Assembly (NCBI RefSeq): GCF_002979755.1
Contig: NZ_PCPP01000001.1
Coordinates: 2,264,665-2,328,664, forward strand
Source of the DNA: Chryseobacterium culicis
GTDB taxonomy: Bacteria > Bacteroidota > Bacteroidia > Flavobacteriales > Weeksellaceae
DNA length: 64,000 nucleotides
Reading direction: 5' to 3'
Part shown: positions 7,685 to 14,957 of the stretch, piece by piece
How the letters are laid out: each line of letters starts with the position of its first letter
Position numbering within the stretch: position 1 is the stretch's first letter
Translations under genes and position numbers: made by a program
The notes under the pieces: model-generated
The model's input: the letters and a program-made list of their open reading frames with translations, nothing else
What the model was told of the DNA's origin: nothing
Databases searched by the model: none

Positions 7685-8713
7685 TTAATTTTCAAATTCT
7701 TGATCCGAAACAGCAGCATTTCTTGCTTTTGCCAGCATAGGAATAGAGATCAACCCCATTACCAGCATAATCACAATCTGCAGCGGTAAAGAAATAAAGG
7801 AATAGGTAAGTCCCATTTCCCCTCCGAAATCTGCGCTTTTTCCTACTGAAATAAAGAGGGCCATAAAACCGTACTTCATCGCAAGATTATAGGCTCCGAT
7901 TCCTCCACTGGCAGGGATAATCATTCCCAATGTTCCCACTACAATAATGAAAAAGCCGTCTGCAAAGGTAAATCCTGAAGTTTCAGGCAGAGCAAAGCAG
8001 ACAAGATAGGCTGCCAGATAATAGCAAATCCAGATTCCTAATGTATAAAGGATGAATTTTCCCTTTTCTTTTAATTTAAAAATAGAAGTTAATCCTTGAA
8101 AAATCCCATCAATAAAATTAACGACCTTTCCTAAAAACGGAATACCTGAAAGTTTCTTTTTAAACACAAAAAACAAAACTGTCCCTCCTATCAGAATGGA
8201 AAGGATCAATAATATCTTATTAGGATTAATATTCACTCCAGAGTTTTTATAAAATGACAGAATCGCATCATATTTAAACAATAAGGTCAATCCTAAAAAT
8301 CCCATCATACAAACCAAATCCACCACTCTTTCCAAAATGATTGTTCCAAAAGATTTGTCTACAGGTACTTTTTCCACTCCATATAAAGCTGTAGCTCTCG
8401 CTACTTCACCACTTCTCGGAATGGTAAGGTTCATCAGGTATCCAAATGATATAGACCAAAGAGCATTGGAGTTTGAAATTCTGTGTCCCATGGGTTCCAG
8501 CATCAGATTCCAGCGGATGGCTCTGAACCAGTAAGCAAGAAGACCAAATACGGAGGCAAACAATACCCAAATATAATTGGCTTTAGCCAGTGACTTTTGA
8601 ATGACTTTAAAATCCAGTCCCCTTAGGGCAAGCCATAAAAAAAAGCCTGCAAAAGCAAGCGATATCACTATTGTAAGTATTGATTTTACCGGACTTTTTG
8701 ATGTTTTCTCCAT
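7685..8713 (-). CDS. Lysylphosphatidylglycerol synthase TM-region family membrane protein (UPF0104-like)
   Basis: 342 residues, polytopic, with about eight membrane helices and no soluble synthase domain. Features of the flippase-like half of MprF/UPF0104 are visible: FRAIRWNLMLEPMGH, LWSISFGYLMNLTIPRSGEVARA, TIILERVVDLVCM and GIGAYNLAMKYGF. It probably handles a lipid or isoprenoid intermediate in the inner membrane; the substrate is not known. It lies three bases after panD and is co-transcribed with it, a pairing common in Flavobacteriia with no obvious metabolic link. Confidence 0.8.
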   Translation of the reverse strand: MEKTSKSPVKSILTIVISLAFAGFFLWLALRGLDFKVIQKSLAKANYIWVLFASVFGLLAYWFRAIRWNLMLEPMGHRISNSNALWSISFGYLMNLTIPRSGEVARATALYGVEKVPVDKSFGTIILERVVDLVCMMGFLGLTLLFKYDAILSFYKNSGVNINPNKILLILSILIGGTVLFFVFKKKLSGIPFLGKVVNFIDGIFQGLTSIFKLKEKGKFILYTLGIWICYYLAAYLVCFALPETSGFTFADGFFIIVVGTLGMIIPASGGIGAYNLAMKYGFMALFISVGKSADFGGEMGLTYSFISLPLQIVIMLVMGLISIPMLAKARNAAVSDQEFEN

Positions 8714-8716
8714 GTC

Positions 8717-9067
8717 CTACGTAAGAAGGTTTGTTTTTTCATCCGGGAAAACGATCTTCGGCTGGAAGTCTTTTGCCTCCTCCGGAGTCATCTGAGCATA
8801 AGCAATAATGATGATGATATCATCTTTCTGTACTTTTCTTGCTGCAGGTCCGTTCAGACAAACTTCTCCTGATTTTCTTTTCCCTTTGATCACGTAGGTA
8901 TCAAAACGTTCTCCGTTATTTACATTCACGATATAGACCCTTTCTCCCACTACCAGACCGGCAGCTTCTATAAGATCTTCATCAATCGTTATACTCCCTA
9001 TATAATTAAGGTCAGAGGCTGTTACTCTCACCCTATGAATCTTAGACTTGAAAACTTCTATTAGCAT
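8717..9067 (-). CDS. panD: Aspartate 1-decarboxylase
   Basis: 116 residues, a normal PanD length. It makes beta-alanine from aspartate for pantothenate and CoA. The self-cleavage site is visible as YIGSITID at about residues 22-29: Gly-Ser cleavage gives the pyruvoyl group on the alpha chain. RVTASDLNY and NGPAARKVQ are further family motifs. A TAAATTTG element ends four bases before the ATG, so the mRNA is likely leaderless. A CTG sits at the -33 position with 19-base spacing. Confidence 0.95.
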
Positions 9068-9071
9068 GTTG

Positions 9072-9079
9072 CAAATTTA
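9072..9079 (-). promoter_or_regulatory. TAnnTTTG -7 element abutting panD start
   Basis: Minus strand TAAATTTG, then four bases, then the panD ATG. A CTG at 9101-9099, 19 bases upstream, could act as a weak -33 element. Confidence 0.5.
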
Positions 9080-9402
9080 TTAATAAAAATTAATAAAACA
9101 GGTCTTTACTATCATTTAAAAACTCCCACAAACACAGGGGTTTAATTTCACAAAATACAAGAAATATAAAAATTACTTATAAATTTAATAATCATATGGT
9201 CAAAAATATTAATTGTTTATATAGAATTTAGGATTTAATAAATACAAAAAATAATATTAACTTTTTGCTAAAGTCAATAAACATAAGCATTTGGCATGAT
9301 TTTAGTAGCCTGTAACGTAGATTTTCTGTGAAACGTGGAATTATCATATTTTAACTGATTTGAGTGAAAAGCAAAAAAATTTTACAAGTTTTAATAAAAA
9401 AA
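9080..9402. other. AT-rich intergenic stretch between panD and HU
   Basis: Very AT-rich, no credible ORF on either strand, no clear hairpin. It separates the divergent panD and HU genes and probably holds only promoter and upstream AT-tract sequence for the strongly expressed HU gene. Confidence 0.6.
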
Positions 9403-9432
9403 TTGCACAATTAGAAAATAGTACTATATTTG
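9403..9432 (+). promoter_or_regulatory. Canonical Bacteroidota promoter of HU gene
   Basis: TTG at 9403-9405, a 19-base spacer, then TATATTTG at 9425-9432. Both elements and the spacing match the primary sigma-factor promoter of Bacteroidota. Transcription should begin near 9437, giving a leader of about 30 bases. Confidence 0.8.
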
Positions 9433-9466
9433 CTATAATTACGAACTAACTTTAATATTAAAAATT

Positions 9467-9757
9467 ATGAACAAGTCTGAATTAATCGACGCAATCGCAA
9501 AAGATGCAGGTATCACTAAAGTTGCAGCAAAAGCTGCTTTAGAATCTTTCATCGGTAACGTTACAACTACTTTAAAGAAAAAAGACGGAAAAGTTTCTTT
9601 AGTAGGTTTTGGTACTTTCTCAGTAGCTGAGAGAGCAGCTAGACAAGGTATTAACCCTGCAACTAAAAAACCGATCAAGATCGCTGCTAAAAAAGTTGCT
9701 AAATTCAAAGCTGGAGCTGATTTATCAAATGCAGTTTCAGGTGCTAAGAAAAAATAA
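9467..9757 (+). CDS. hup: HU family DNA-binding protein
   Basis: 96 residues. MNKSELIDAIAKDAGITKV is the N-terminal helical dimerisation part, GFGTFSVAERAARQGINPAT is the HU/IHF signature in the DNA-binding arm, and the tail is lysine-rich. It compacts and bends DNA in the nucleoid. Codon use is even and lysine/alanine-rich, as expected for an abundant protein. It is monocistronic, with a strong promoter upstream and an intrinsic terminator just after the stop. Confidence 0.95.
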   Translation: MNKSELIDAIAKDAGITKVAAKAALESFIGNVTTTLKKKDGKVSLVGFGTFSVAERAARQGINPATKKPIKIAAKKVAKFKAGADLSNAVSGAKKK

Positions 9758-9781
9758 TCATTCAGATTACGAAAATTCAAG

Positions 9782-9810
9782 GGCTGTTTCTAAGAAACAG
9801 CCTTTTTTTT
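9782..9810 (+). terminator. Terminator of HU gene
   Basis: GGCTGTTTC and GAAACAGCC form a nine-base stem with a TAA loop, followed by eight T residues. It lies 25 bases after the HU stop. Confidence 0.9.
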
Positions 9811-9870
9811 ATTTTAAAAAAGATGATAGAGAATTAAACCATTAAGAAGTTTTAAGGAGTAAGAATTATT

Positions 9871-9938
9871 AAGTTTTGGCTAAAGCCCCTATCATTATGC
9901 ATAATAAAAATAAGCGGGCTAAAGCCCGCCTCTATTGA
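9871..9938. repeat. Family A palindromic repeat, copy 1
   Basis: A 68-base unit starting AAGTTTTGGCTAAAGCCCC and ending with the palindrome GCGGGCTAAAGCCCGC and CTATTGA. It differs from the copy at 10093-10160 at about three positions. Together with an inverted copy between them it fills most of the gap between HU and pdxH. Confidence 0.85.
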
Positions 9939-9976
9939 TAGTGGAAACCTATGATGTATTAAAAAAAATAGTCATT

Positions 9977-10041
9977 CAATAGGAACGGGCTTTAGCCCGT
10001 TTAAAAATAAATATCAATTCCCACGGCTTTAGCCAAAACTT
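9977..10041. repeat. Family A palindromic repeat, inverted copy
   Basis: Reverse-oriented member: begins CAATAGGAACGGGCTTTAGC and ends GGCTTTAGCCAAAACTT. The two GGCTTTAGCC-type palindromes are kept while the sequence between them differs from copies 1 and 2, so it is a diverged subtype. Confidence 0.8.
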
Positions 10042-10092
10042 AAATGTTAATATAGTACAGCATATCTTGTCATTGTTCTGTTCAAACTAAAT

Positions 10093-10160
10093 AAGTTTTG
10101 GCTGAAGCCCCTATCATTATGCATAATAAAAATAAGCGGGCTAAAGCCCGCTCCTATTGA
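10093..10160. repeat. Family A palindromic repeat, copy 2
   Basis: Direct repeat of 9871-9938 with about three substitutions over 68 bases (GGCTGAAGCC in place of GGCTAAAGCC, and CTCCT in place of CCTCT). No ORF lies within it. The near-identity suggests recent duplication or homogenisation. Confidence 0.85.
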
Positions 10161-10232
10161 ATTACAGAGTTTATATTTTCAAGTGGTTTGTCTCATATTA
10201 AAAACCACCACTTCTAACCTCTCATTTCCCCA

Positions 10233-10874
10233 TTAGGGTGCCAGTCTTGAAATTTTCCAGTCGAGATCTTCAAGCTGATAAATAATCCTGTCATGAAGAC
10301 GGTTGGGTCTTCCCTGCCAGAACTCTATTTCATAAGGTCTGGCAAGATATCCGCCCCAATTGGCAGGCCTTGGCACCTCAGTATTTTCATATTCCTTTTC
10401 TAATTCTTTCAATTTTTCCTCTAAAAACTCCTTGTTTGGAATTACCTGGCTTTGTGGAGAAACAACAGCTCCCAGCTGGCTTCCTTTTGGTCTTGAATGA
10501 AAATAACCGTCACTCAGATTTTCTGCTACCTTTTCAAGATCCGCTTTGATAATAATCTGCCTTTCAAGATTAGGCCAGAAAAAATGCAGACATGCTTTAT
10601 GATTATTTTCTATTGCTTTTCCCTTTCTGCTGTTGTAGTTGGTATAAAAAATAAACCCTTCATGGGTATATGCTTTAAGAAGTACCATTCTCGTTCTCGG
10701 ACATCCATCTTCCTCTACTGTAGAAACCGCCATAGCATTAGCTTCTGAGATCATCGGGCTCTCACTTGCCTCCAAAAACCAGTCTCTAAACTGTTCAATT
10801 GGATTTTGTTTTATCTCACTTTCAATAAGTTGGGATTTATCGTACACTTTTCTTTTGTCGTGCAGGTTTTCCAT
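10233..10874 (-). CDS. pdxH: Pyridoxamine 5'-phosphate oxidase
   Basis: 213 residues, typical PdxH length. It oxidises pyridoxamine/pyridoxine 5'-phosphate to PLP using FMN. Visible family segments: AMAVSTVEEDGCPRTRMVLL, the FMN-binding FYTNYNSRKGKAI, SRPKGSQLGAVVSPQSQVI, and the C-terminal RPNRLHDRIIY with the substrate-binding arginine, followed by the conserved RLAP end. It diverges from the YqgE gene with only 24 bases between the start codons. Confidence 0.95.
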   Translation of the reverse strand: MENLHDKRKVYDKSQLIESEIKQNPIEQFRDWFLEASESPMISEANAMAVSTVEEDGCPRTRMVLLKAYTHEGFIFYTNYNSRKGKAIENNHKACLHFFWPNLERQIIIKADLEKVAENLSDGYFHSRPKGSQLGAVVSPQSQVIPNKEFLEEKLKELEKEYENTEVPRPANWGGYLARPYEIEFWQGRPNRLHDRIIYQLEDLDWKISRLAP

Positions 10875-10887
10875 AAATATTTTTTAT

Positions 10888-10895
10888 TAAATTTG
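10888..10895 (+). promoter_or_regulatory. TAnnTTTG -7 element abutting yqgE-like start
   Basis: TAAATTTG, then AGT, then the ATG at 10899. The 24-base gap to the divergent pdxH start leaves little room for a leader, which supports initiation at the ATG. The -33 region would lie inside pdxH. Confidence 0.45.
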
Positions 10896-10898
10896 AGT

Positions 10899-11447
10899 AT
10901 GAATCACTCATACAAAGGTAAAATATTAATCTCGACACCTGACATTTCCGGCGATATTTTTTCAAGATCGGTGGTATTGGTTATTGAACATAATGAAAGT
11001 GGTGCATTTGGTTTGATATTGAATAAAAAGAACAGCCAGATGAGTAGCAAGTTCAAAGATTTTTTTGACTTTAAAATTGAGGTCTATGATGGAGGTCCTG
11101 TAGAAAACGACAAGGTATTTTTCATCGTAAAAGGGAAAAGAGTCACAGAGATCTATACAGACATCACTGATGAATACTACCTTACAGAAGATATTGAACG
11201 GATCATTAACGCTGTTTTAAGCAGTGAACTGGATATTAATCATATCAAAATATTTTCAGGGTATTCCGGATGGTCTTCGAACCAGCTGGATATGGAGGTT
11301 CAAAGGAAAATGTGGACGGTAGTGGATGTTTACAATCTTGATTACACGTTACCCAATGATCAGACGCTTTGGAAGTCTATCATGCAGAATCTTGGAGGAG
11401 AATTTCTTCTCTGGGCCAATTCACCTGAAGACATCTCATTGAACTAA
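10899..11447 (+). CDS. YqgE/AlgH family protein
   Basis: 182 residues. The start is the ATG at 10899, giving MNHSYKGKILISTPDISGDIF, the usual family beginning; upstream in-frame sequence overlaps pdxH and is not homologous. Motifs: VVLVIEHNESGAFGLILNK, YDGGPVENDKVFF and IFSGYSGWSSNQLDMEV. The family is widespread and conserved, but its biochemical role is unsettled. Confidence 0.9.
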   Translation: MNHSYKGKILISTPDISGDIFSRSVVLVIEHNESGAFGLILNKKNSQMSSKFKDFFDFKIEVYDGGPVENDKVFFIVKGKRVTEIYTDITDEYYLTEDIERIINAVLSSELDINHIKIFSGYSGWSSNQLDMEVQRKMWTVVDVYNLDYTLPNDQTLWKSIMQNLGGEFLLWANSPEDISLN

Positions 11448-11550
11448 AAGTATATTTTTCGTATCACTCTGATAATTAACAAACTTTAAGATTCCTTTAA
11501 CCAATTTTAAAGAAAGTTTTTCCGTTCTTTGGAAAACTAAAATCACTGAT

Positions 11551-12132
11551 ATGAAAGGTATTACATTACTTGCTTTATCAATATTTTCTACAGCGTTTTT
11601 ATCATTTACTCCTATCAACAAAAAGTATATTGTCATAGATGCCGGCCATGGCGGAAATGATTTTGGGGCTATTCATGGTGAAATTCTGGAAAAAAATATT
11701 TCATTAAGTGTTGCTAAGGAAATACAGAAGGTCAATGAAAGCCAGGATAAATATGAAGTTATTTTAACCAGGGATTCAGATAGCGCTCCTACTCTTGCCG
11801 AGAGAACAGATATGATCAATAAGCTGAACCCCGAAATGGTCATTTCTCTTCACGTTAACAGTTCTCCTCAAACAGAAAGATCTGACAACGGATTTGAAGT
11901 GTATGTTCAGAATTCTGATGTTTCAAAGGAATTGGCCGGAAAAATCTACAAGAAATTCAATACCCGTAAAATTGAGGAACGTAACCTTCACATGCTAAGA
12001 GAAACCAAAGCAGCTGCTGTATTGGTAGAACTTGGGTTTATCAATAATTCTGATAACAGGAATTATATTACCAGTGAAAAGGGGCAGAAAGAAATTGCAC
12101 AGAAATTTGTTGAGATCATCAACGAATATTAA
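11551..12132 (+). CDS. N-acetylmuramoyl-L-alanine amidase (Amidase_3), secreted
   Basis: 193 residues. A short N-terminal hydrophobic segment (ITLLALSIFSTAFLSF) looks like a signal peptide. The zinc-dependent amidase domain follows at once: IDAGHGGNDFGA (first His), EKNISL (Glu), ISLHVNSS (second His), and VLVELGFINN with the catalytic Glu. It should cut the amide between MurNAc and L-Ala in peptidoglycan for remodelling or cell separation. It lacks the extra regulatory helix of E. coli AmiB/C, so it may be constitutively active. Confidence 0.9.
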   Translation: MKGITLLALSIFSTAFLSFTPINKKYIVIDAGHGGNDFGAIHGEILEKNISLSVAKEIQKVNESQDKYEVILTRDSDSAPTLAERTDMINKLNPEMVISLHVNSSPQTERSDNGFEVYVQNSDVSKELAGKIYKKFNTRKIEERNLHMLRETKAAAVLVELGFINNSDNRNYITSEKGQKEIAQKFVEIINEY

Positions 12133-12164
12133 ATAAAATAACAATTTCTGATTTACTCAGAATA

Positions 12165-12208
12165 AAACCCGGTAAAGGACTTCTGGAACTTTGTTGTTTA
12201 CCGGGTTT
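12165..12208. terminator. Bidirectional hairpin between convergent genes
   Basis: AAACCCGGTAAA pairs perfectly with TTTACCGGGTTT across a 20-base loop. It lies between the convergent amidase and class IV aminotransferase-like genes. The T-run is short, so termination may be partial. Confidence 0.6.
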
Positions 12209-12216
12209 GTCAATTT

Positions 12217-13032
12217 CTATTGATTAAAACTTTGTTTCCAGCTTTCTACCAATTCAGAGAAGCGGGTCGTTTCAAAAGTCTTATTTCTTATCTTACCTAC
12301 AGAAAATATACCTTTCTCATCAGAAATCATTAAAATTTCTTCAGCTTTCTGAGATTCGAATGCGATAATTTCGTGTTCCTGGATATCCGCAAGATTATTC
12401 TTATGTAAAAAAGTAACAAAATTTTCCATCAAAGGAGAAATGTATGCTCCTTCAGTCTGCTTGGGTACTTTGATAACATCCCCTTCTAAAAAAAGAAGAT
12501 TTCCCGCAGTAGTACGTGCAATTCTTTTGTTTGGATTCAGAAGAATAACGTCATCAAGGTCATTTTCCTGCGCATAGATCGCTCCGTAGATATTTTCCGG
12601 ACAGTGAACCCTGATATTGCTCAGAAGATTGTTATTAACGTTAATTTCTTTAGTCAAATCCAATTCTAAAGGTCTTTGATGAACTGCAAGCACATCAGCC
12701 ATTTCTGTTACTTCGTAAAAATAAGAAACAGAAGATTTTGCCAATGTCACGCCATCATTATTTCTGAACACCTGGAAATTGATAATTCCGTTCTTAACTT
12801 CTTTCCCTTCTATAATTTCTTTTTGAAAAAGGGTCTGGAAAAACTCCAGCGTATAAGTCAAAGGAATATTCATTCTCATCTTTCTCATGGAAGCCATCAG
12901 GAAGAAATAACATTCTTCGTCCATGATCAATTCACCATTTCTTACAAAAAAAGAAACCTTCACTGAGTCGCCCCAAAGAAAAGCTCTGTTCTTTACATTT
13001 AACTCGTCTGATGTAAAATATTGATTTTCCAA
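12217..13032 (-). CDS. Aminotransferase class IV-like protein lacking the PLP lysine
   Basis: 271 residues with the fold-type IV outline: VKNRAFLWGDSV near residue 15, and DDVILLNPNKRIARTTAGNLL about 160-180, matching the DEALxLD...TE.xxxNLF block. In active members a lysine that binds PLP lies about 20 residues before that block. Here the segment reads LLSNIRVHCPENIYG, with Arg141 or Ile140 at that place and no lysine. It may have lost catalysis or gained a different role. The only in-frame start before the homology is TTG at 13032. Confidence 0.75.
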   Translation of the reverse strand: MENQYFTSDELNVKNRAFLWGDSVKVSFFVRNGELIMDEECYFFLMASMRKMRMNIPLTYTLEFFQTLFQKEIIEGKEVKNGIINFQVFRNNDGVTLAKSSVSYFYEVTEMADVLAVHQRPLELDLTKEINVNNNLLSNIRVHCPENIYGAIYAQENDLDDVILLNPNKRIARTTAGNLLFLEGDVIKVPKQTEGAYISPLMENFVTFLHKNNLADIQEHEIIAFESQKAEEILMISDEKGIFSVGKIRNKTFETTRFSELVESWKQSFNQ

Positions 13033-13110
13033 TTTTTGATGTGATTTATTTACAAAAAAATAATGAACGATAAATCGTTCATCAGTTTTATCATTTAATA
13101 TTGCCCGGTA

Positions 13111-13497
13111 TTATGCCGCACCTAGTTTTATTCTTAGGTTCTCAATAAGATTTTCCCAATACATTGCATTTTCCTCTTCATCACCTTCTTCACAGAAGTC
13201 TGTAATATTTAAAGCAAGATCTTCTGTAATATCATCAATTGTGATAGTCATTTCAAAGAAATTTTTTGTTCCTTCATCTTCTTCCCATCTGAAACGCACG
13301 AAACCTTCAGGCTTATATCTGATCAAAGTGGCCTTCTCAGCAGGTCCTCCGCCCCAGCTAAAAAAGAAATCATCGCCTTTCTCTGTTACCTCATCCGCAA
13401 ACCATTCAGACAATCCTTCTGCAGTCGCCAGATATTCATATAAAATCTCTGATAAACAGTGCATTGGAAATTCGTAATGGACTTTATGTTTCGCCAT
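13111..13497 (-). CDS. START-like (SRPBCC) domain protein
   Basis: 128 residues, a single helix-grip domain. ILYEYLATAEGLSEWFADEV and the WGGGPAEKATLIRYKPEGFVRFRWEED strands resemble AHSA1/START-like ligand-binding proteins. The domain normally holds a hydrophobic ligand or assists Hsp90; the ligand here is unknown. A very acidic loop (DFCEEGDEEEN) lies near the C-terminus. It lies 78 bases upstream of the class IV aminotransferase-like gene on the same strand; a functional link is possible but unproven. Confidence 0.8.
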   Translation of the reverse strand: MAKHKVHYEFPMHCLSEILYEYLATAEGLSEWFADEVTEKGDDFFFSWGGGPAEKATLIRYKPEGFVRFRWEEDEGTKNFFEMTITIDDITEDLALNITDFCEEGDEEENAMYWENLIENLRIKLGAA

Positions 13498-13651
13498 ATA
13501 ATCTTTGTTTTATCGTCCCGCAATATATAAATTAATTTTTTTATTACGCAAAAAAACAATTACTTTTTTATAGAATCAGTATGATATTTATCACGGGATT
13601 CAAATCCTTATTATGTTAAATATTAGGGCTTAAAACTGCCATGCAAAACAT

Positions 13652-13678
13652 AAAAAAATCTCTCCTTTCCAGAGAGAC
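13652..13678 (-). terminator. Terminator of class III aminotransferase gene
   Basis: On the minus strand TCTCTC and GAGAGA arms with a seven-base loop are followed by seven U residues. It lies immediately after the stop at 13686. Confidence 0.75.
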
Positions 13679-13685
13679 TTTATCT

Positions 13686-14867
13686 TTAATTTTCATTCAG
13701 TATATCTAGAATAATCTGACATCCTTCTCTGATTTCGTCCAGAGATAATGTAAGAGGTGGAGAGATTCTCAGATATTCATTTCTGTACAGCTGCCAGAAA
13801 ACAATAAGCCCTTTTTCCATACATTTTTTTGCCACTTCCAGGGTATATTCGGGAGTTCCTAAGTTCACAGCAAGCATTAGACCTTTACCGTTGATATTTT
13901 TAATTTTAGGATGAACTAAAAGTTCTCTGAACAACTTCTCTTTTTCCTCTACTTCATTCATTAAACCGCTTTCCAGCACTTCTTTTAAAGTAGCATAACT
14001 CGCTGCTGCAATCAATGGGTTTCCTCCAAAAGTAGTAATATGACCTAGCTTTGGTGAATGTGAAAGGGTTTCCATAATTTCTCTGGAACTCATAAAAGCT
14101 CCTACAGGAACTCCTCCTCCCATTCCTTTCCCCATTACCAGAATGTCCGGAACGATTCCAAAGTGTTCGAAAGAGAATAGTTTCCCTGTTCTTCCAAATC
14201 CTGGCTGTATTTCATCTAAAATCAAAAGTGCTCCTACTTCTTCACATTTTCTCTTCAGTTTGATCAGATAGTCGTTATTAGGCACCAGAAAGCCTGCTGC
14301 TCCCTGAATGGTTTCAAGGATAACACATGCTGTTTTCTCTGTGATTTTATCGAAGTCATTTTCATTATTAAATTCAATGAAAGAAACCATTGGCAGTAAA
14401 GGACGGAATTCTCTTTTGTGGGTTTCATTTCCGGAAACGCTCAACGCTCCATGGGTATTTCCGTGATAAGAGTCTTTAAAGGAAACAATTTCTTCTCTCC
14501 CTGTATATCGTTTTGCCAGCTTCAAACTTCCATCAATGGCTTCAGCACCACTATTGACAAGATAAGTAACTTCCAATGGATCCGGAGTAGCTTCTGCCAG
14601 CAATCTGCATAATGCTGTAGGTTTTTCCTGGGCATATTCACCGTACACCATTACGTGAAGGTATTTATCAGCCTGCTCTTTGATAGCATTCACAATTTTA
14701 GGATGCGAATGTCCCAAAGTATTGGCAGAAACTCCTGCTACAAAGTCAAGATATTTCTTTCCGTCTGTTCCATAAATATAGCTTCCTTCAGCTTTTTCAA
14801 CTTCAAAACCCGCTGCAAACTTTGTGGTTTGTGCCTGATATAGAAAAAAATCTTTATGCATTTCCAT
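13686..14867 (-). CDS. Aspartate/ornithine-type aminotransferase (class III, PLP)
   Basis: 393 residues from the ATG at 14867. Class III motifs: NSGAEAIDGSLKLAKRYTG (cofactor phosphate binding), SYHGNTHGALS, LILDEIQPGFGRTGK, and the PLP lysine in VMGKGMGGGVPVGA. The family covers acetylornithine, ornithine and 4-aminobutyrate aminotransferases; no arginine-biosynthesis neighbours are visible, so the substrate is left open. A GGAG sits nine bases before a second ATG at 14861, which may be the true start; an upstream TTG at 14888 is less likely. Confidence 0.85.
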   Translation of the reverse strand: MEMHKDFFLYQAQTTKFAAGFEVEKAEGSYIYGTDGKKYLDFVAGVSANTLGHSHPKIVNAIKEQADKYLHVMVYGEYAQEKPTALCRLLAEATPDPLEVTYLVNSGAEAIDGSLKLAKRYTGREEIVSFKDSYHGNTHGALSVSGNETHKREFRPLLPMVSFIEFNNENDFDKITEKTACVILETIQGAAGFLVPNNDYLIKLKRKCEEVGALLILDEIQPGFGRTGKLFSFEHFGIVPDILVMGKGMGGGVPVGAFMSSREIMETLSHSPKLGHITTFGGNPLIAAASYATLKEVLESGLMNEVEEKEKLFRELLVHPKIKNINGKGLMLAVNLGTPEYTLEVAKKCMEKGLIVFWQLYRNEYLRISPPLTLSLDEIREGCQIILDILNEN

Positions 14868-14926
14868 TGTCTCCAAAAATTTCAGCAAAGCTATAAAAGA
14901 TTCATTACATGCTAAAATTAATATAC

Positions 14927-14951
14927 AAAAAAGACCAGGGCTTACTGGTCT
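14927..14951 (-). terminator. Terminator of fur-OstA operon
   Basis: Minus strand AGACCAG and CTGGTCT around a six-base loop, followed by U-rich sequence. It lies seven bases after the OstA-like stop. Confidence 0.8.
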
Positions 14952-14957
14952 TTTCTA

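Noticed and set aside
9439..9780. A 113-codon reverse frame opposite HU
   Set aside because: It is the antisense shadow of the HU gene, which has a promoter, terminator and clear family motifs.
9871..10160. A CRISPR-like array
   Set aside because: The repeat units are only three, one is inverted, and there are no regular spacers or cas genes.
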